From Ogataea parapolymorpha DL-1 (lineage: Eukaryota > Ascomycota > Pichiomycetes > Pichiales > Pichiaceae): a DNA stretch of 64,000 nt. The DNA is taken from positions 302,411 to 366,410 of the forward strand of contig NC_027866.1 of NCBI RefSeq assembly GCF_000187245.1, given 5' to 3'. Below the pieces are notes generated by a model, which worked only from the letters and a program-made list of their open reading frames with translations, searched no databases and was not told the DNA's origin. Positions 62,603-64,000 of the stretch are shown piece after piece. The translations under genes and the position numbers were made by a program. Numbering within the stretch: position 1 is the stretch's first letter; each line of letters starts with the position of its first letter.

Positions 62603-64000
62603 TCAATTCGCCTCGCTCAGCTCGGCAATGATGGCCTCCAACACACCGCCAAACTTGCCGACCAGCCCGACAAAACTGTCTACCAACACGTCTTTGTCGC
62701 CCGACTCCAGCACACCAGGCGCCACTTCCAACGCAAGACCGTCCATCCTGCTCGCCAAACTCACTTTTTCGTGCTCCTCTGTGTCTCTGGCCCGCTCCTC
62801 GAAATACCCCTGCGGCCGCGCAGATTCTGCCGCGTCTCTTTCCGGGGTGGCCCCCAGCTCCATGTTACCCTTCTCGGTGACCGGAGTCATCGCCAGCGGC
62901 GCCGTCGAAGCGAGGTTGATATTCACACCAAACTGGTTCAGCGTGTCTGGCGACGCTGCCGCCGTCTTGTCGTCCATCAGCTGTGAGTGCAACATCGGCA
63001 CAGGCATCTGGAGCCGCATCTGCGAGCGCGCGCGCGACAGCGACGCCGGCTCGGGCTTCATCTCCTGGTACTCGTTGTTGCTCAGCGCGGGAGCTGTCTG
63101 AGGGCCAGGAGGAACAGTCTGCGACGGTATCTTACTGTTGATTGGCTGCAGCAGTGGCTGCTGCGACGCCGACGAGGGAAGCGGCTTCATATGTGGCAGC
63201 CGTTGCGGCGACGGCACCAGGCCAGCCTCCTTCAGCCGCTGTGGCGACGGCGTCCTGTTGCCCAGACTCGATAGTCCCGTGCTGGAAGCTCCTATGCGCC
63301 GAACGGCAGGCTCCTCAGCCTGCGCGGGGGTTGACGGCGACTCCTGACGCGACACGGTCGGCGCTCTCTGCCGCTTTTCCTGTGCAGCCGTCTCTGGAAG
63401 CGTGTCCAGACTAGGGATCTCTATAGGCACATTGGGGACCGCAGACACCTCTGCGGCCGGCGACGATGGTGTCTCGTCGGACTCGTCCTGCTCAAACAGC
63501 TTGAGCAGCGATTTTGGGGCGGTGGTGCTGGTCGCAGCGGCCGACTTTGCTGTGTTTCGCAGCGTTGTTGCCGCCGTCGACTGCGTCGCAACACGCATCG
63601 TCGTCTGCATTGTCGTTTGCATCGTTCCTAGTCGGAACGTCGGGTTGATCGTGTAGTCGTCTGTGTCCTGTGGCACGAACGAGTACGGCGACGGGGCCTC
63701 GACCGGCGGCACATTTTCCTCACTGATCTCGTTCTCTATCATGTACTCTGCGCTTTTTAACGAATTAAAGTCCCATTTGACTTCACTCTCCTCGCTGATG
63801 CTCTCAGCATCCTCGTAATAGACCGACTCGCGCGAGGGCCGAGAGTCGCGCCACAGTAGGTACCTGCTGATCACCTCCTTAAGCGACGCGGTCGGCACCG
63901 CCCTGTACGCCTTAACCAGCTTTGATTTCTGCAATTCCTCGGCCGATGGCCTCAGTTCCGGCTTTTCTTCCAAACAGATTGCCACCTGGTCCTTCAAATT
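62603..64000 (-). CDS. KIC1: KIC1-like germinal-centre kinase, C-terminal part (cut by window edge)
   Basis: 465 codons up to the window edge; the gene starts outside. The first 15 residues finish a kinase domain (ICLEEKPELRPSAEELQKSKLVKAY, subdomain XI arginine present). Next comes ISRYLLWRDSRPSRESVYY, typical of the Kic1/Nak1 group of Ste20-related kinases in the RAM network (cell polarity, Ace2 control with Cbk1). The remainder is a low-complexity Pro/Ser/Thr tail with a short tandem MQTT repeat and a conserved-looking end (LVDSFVGLVGKFGGVLEAIIAELSEAN). Very GC-rich. Assigned from the short kinase end and adjacent motif. Confidence 0.72.
   Translation of the reverse strand, partial: NLKDQVAICLEEKPELRPSAEELQKSKLVKAYRAVPTASLKEVISRYLLWRDSRPSRESVYYEDAESISEESEVKWDFNSLKSAEYMIENEISEENVPPVEAPSPYSFVPQDTDDYTINPTFRLGTMQTTMQTTMRVATQSTAATTLRNTAKSAAATSTTAPKSLLKLFEQDESDETPSSPAAEVSAVPNVPIEIPSLDTLPETAAQEKRQRAPTVSRQESPSTPAQAEEPAVRRIGASSTGLSSLGNRTPSPQRLKEAGLVPSPQRLPHMKPLPSSASQQPLLQPINSKIPSQTVPPGPQTAPALSNNEYQEMKPEPASLSRARSQMRLQMPVPMLHSQLMDDKTAAASPDTLNQFGVNINLASTAPLAMTPVTEKGNMELGATPERDAAESARPQGYFEERARDTEEHEKVSLASRMDGLALEVAPGVLESGDKDVLVDSFVGLVGKFGGVLEAIIAELSEAN

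Noticed and set aside
21864..64000. CUG codon reassignment to Ser or Ala
   Set aside because: CTG falls at strongly conserved leucines (for example DRLLVEF in the transaldolase) and in hydrophobic segments, so CUG is leucine here.
1..64000. CRISPR arrays, bacterial operons, killer plasmid or viral genes
   Set aside because: None seen; all recognisable content is yeast nuclear, apart from the Ty5-like element.

Overview
The window is nuclear DNA of a budding yeast, most likely a methylotrophic member of the Pichiaceae (an Ogataea/Kuraishia-like lineage). This rests on compact, almost intron-free genes with yeast orthologues throughout, CTG codons at conserved leucine positions (so no CUG reassignment), a BiP protein ending in HDEL, a Ty5-like copia retrotransposon, and a second transaldolase ending in the peroxisomal signal SKL, an arrangement known from methylotrophic yeasts. 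The species cannot be fixed from this sequence alone.

Layout. 1-2737: the edge of an rDNA unit read on the minus strand (start of ITS1, complete 18S, 5' ETS), followed by exactly 100 N (2738-2837), a scaffold join of unknown true length. 2984-6561: a Zn2Cys6 regulator divergent from an MCT-like transporter whose frame breaks at an A10 run; their shared promoter holds two tandem CCG-N4-CGG sites. 6562-21863: about 15 kb without a recognisable host protein gene. It holds one tRNA-Leu(CAA), three solo LTRs (8206-8473, 11705-11981, 12331-12613) and one decayed Ty5-like element (15996-20577) primed by a half initiator-tRNA. This LTR-clustered, AT-rich desert is my main candidate for something special, a regional centromere.

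21864-64000: a dense gene block: VPS54, LMO1, DRS1, KAR2, a Pho85-type cyclin, LPD1, IMO32/EAT1-like, USE1, RKM1-like, two tandem transaldolases, ARP3, YAE1, WHI2, ERS1, MCY1, HUL4, PRC1, LSB3/YSC84, a PES4/MIP6-like RNA-binding protein, an external NADH dehydrogenase, an LPL1/ROG1-type lipase, and the 3' part of a KIC1-like kinase cut by the window edge. Themes are membrane traffic (VPS54, USE1, PRC1), actin and Rho signalling (LMO1, ARP3, LSB3), ER folding (KAR2) and mitochondrial or peroxisomal carbon metabolism (LPD1, TAL pair, NDE).

Four genes (LPD1, TAL1, ARP3, LSB3) have a very short intron (39-57 nt) right after the start codon, with GTAAGT/GTATGT donors and a CTAAC/CTAAT branch point 6-8 nt before the acceptor. 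Base composition, sampled by eye, climbs from roughly 30-40% GC in the desert to well above 60% in the last 2-3 kb.
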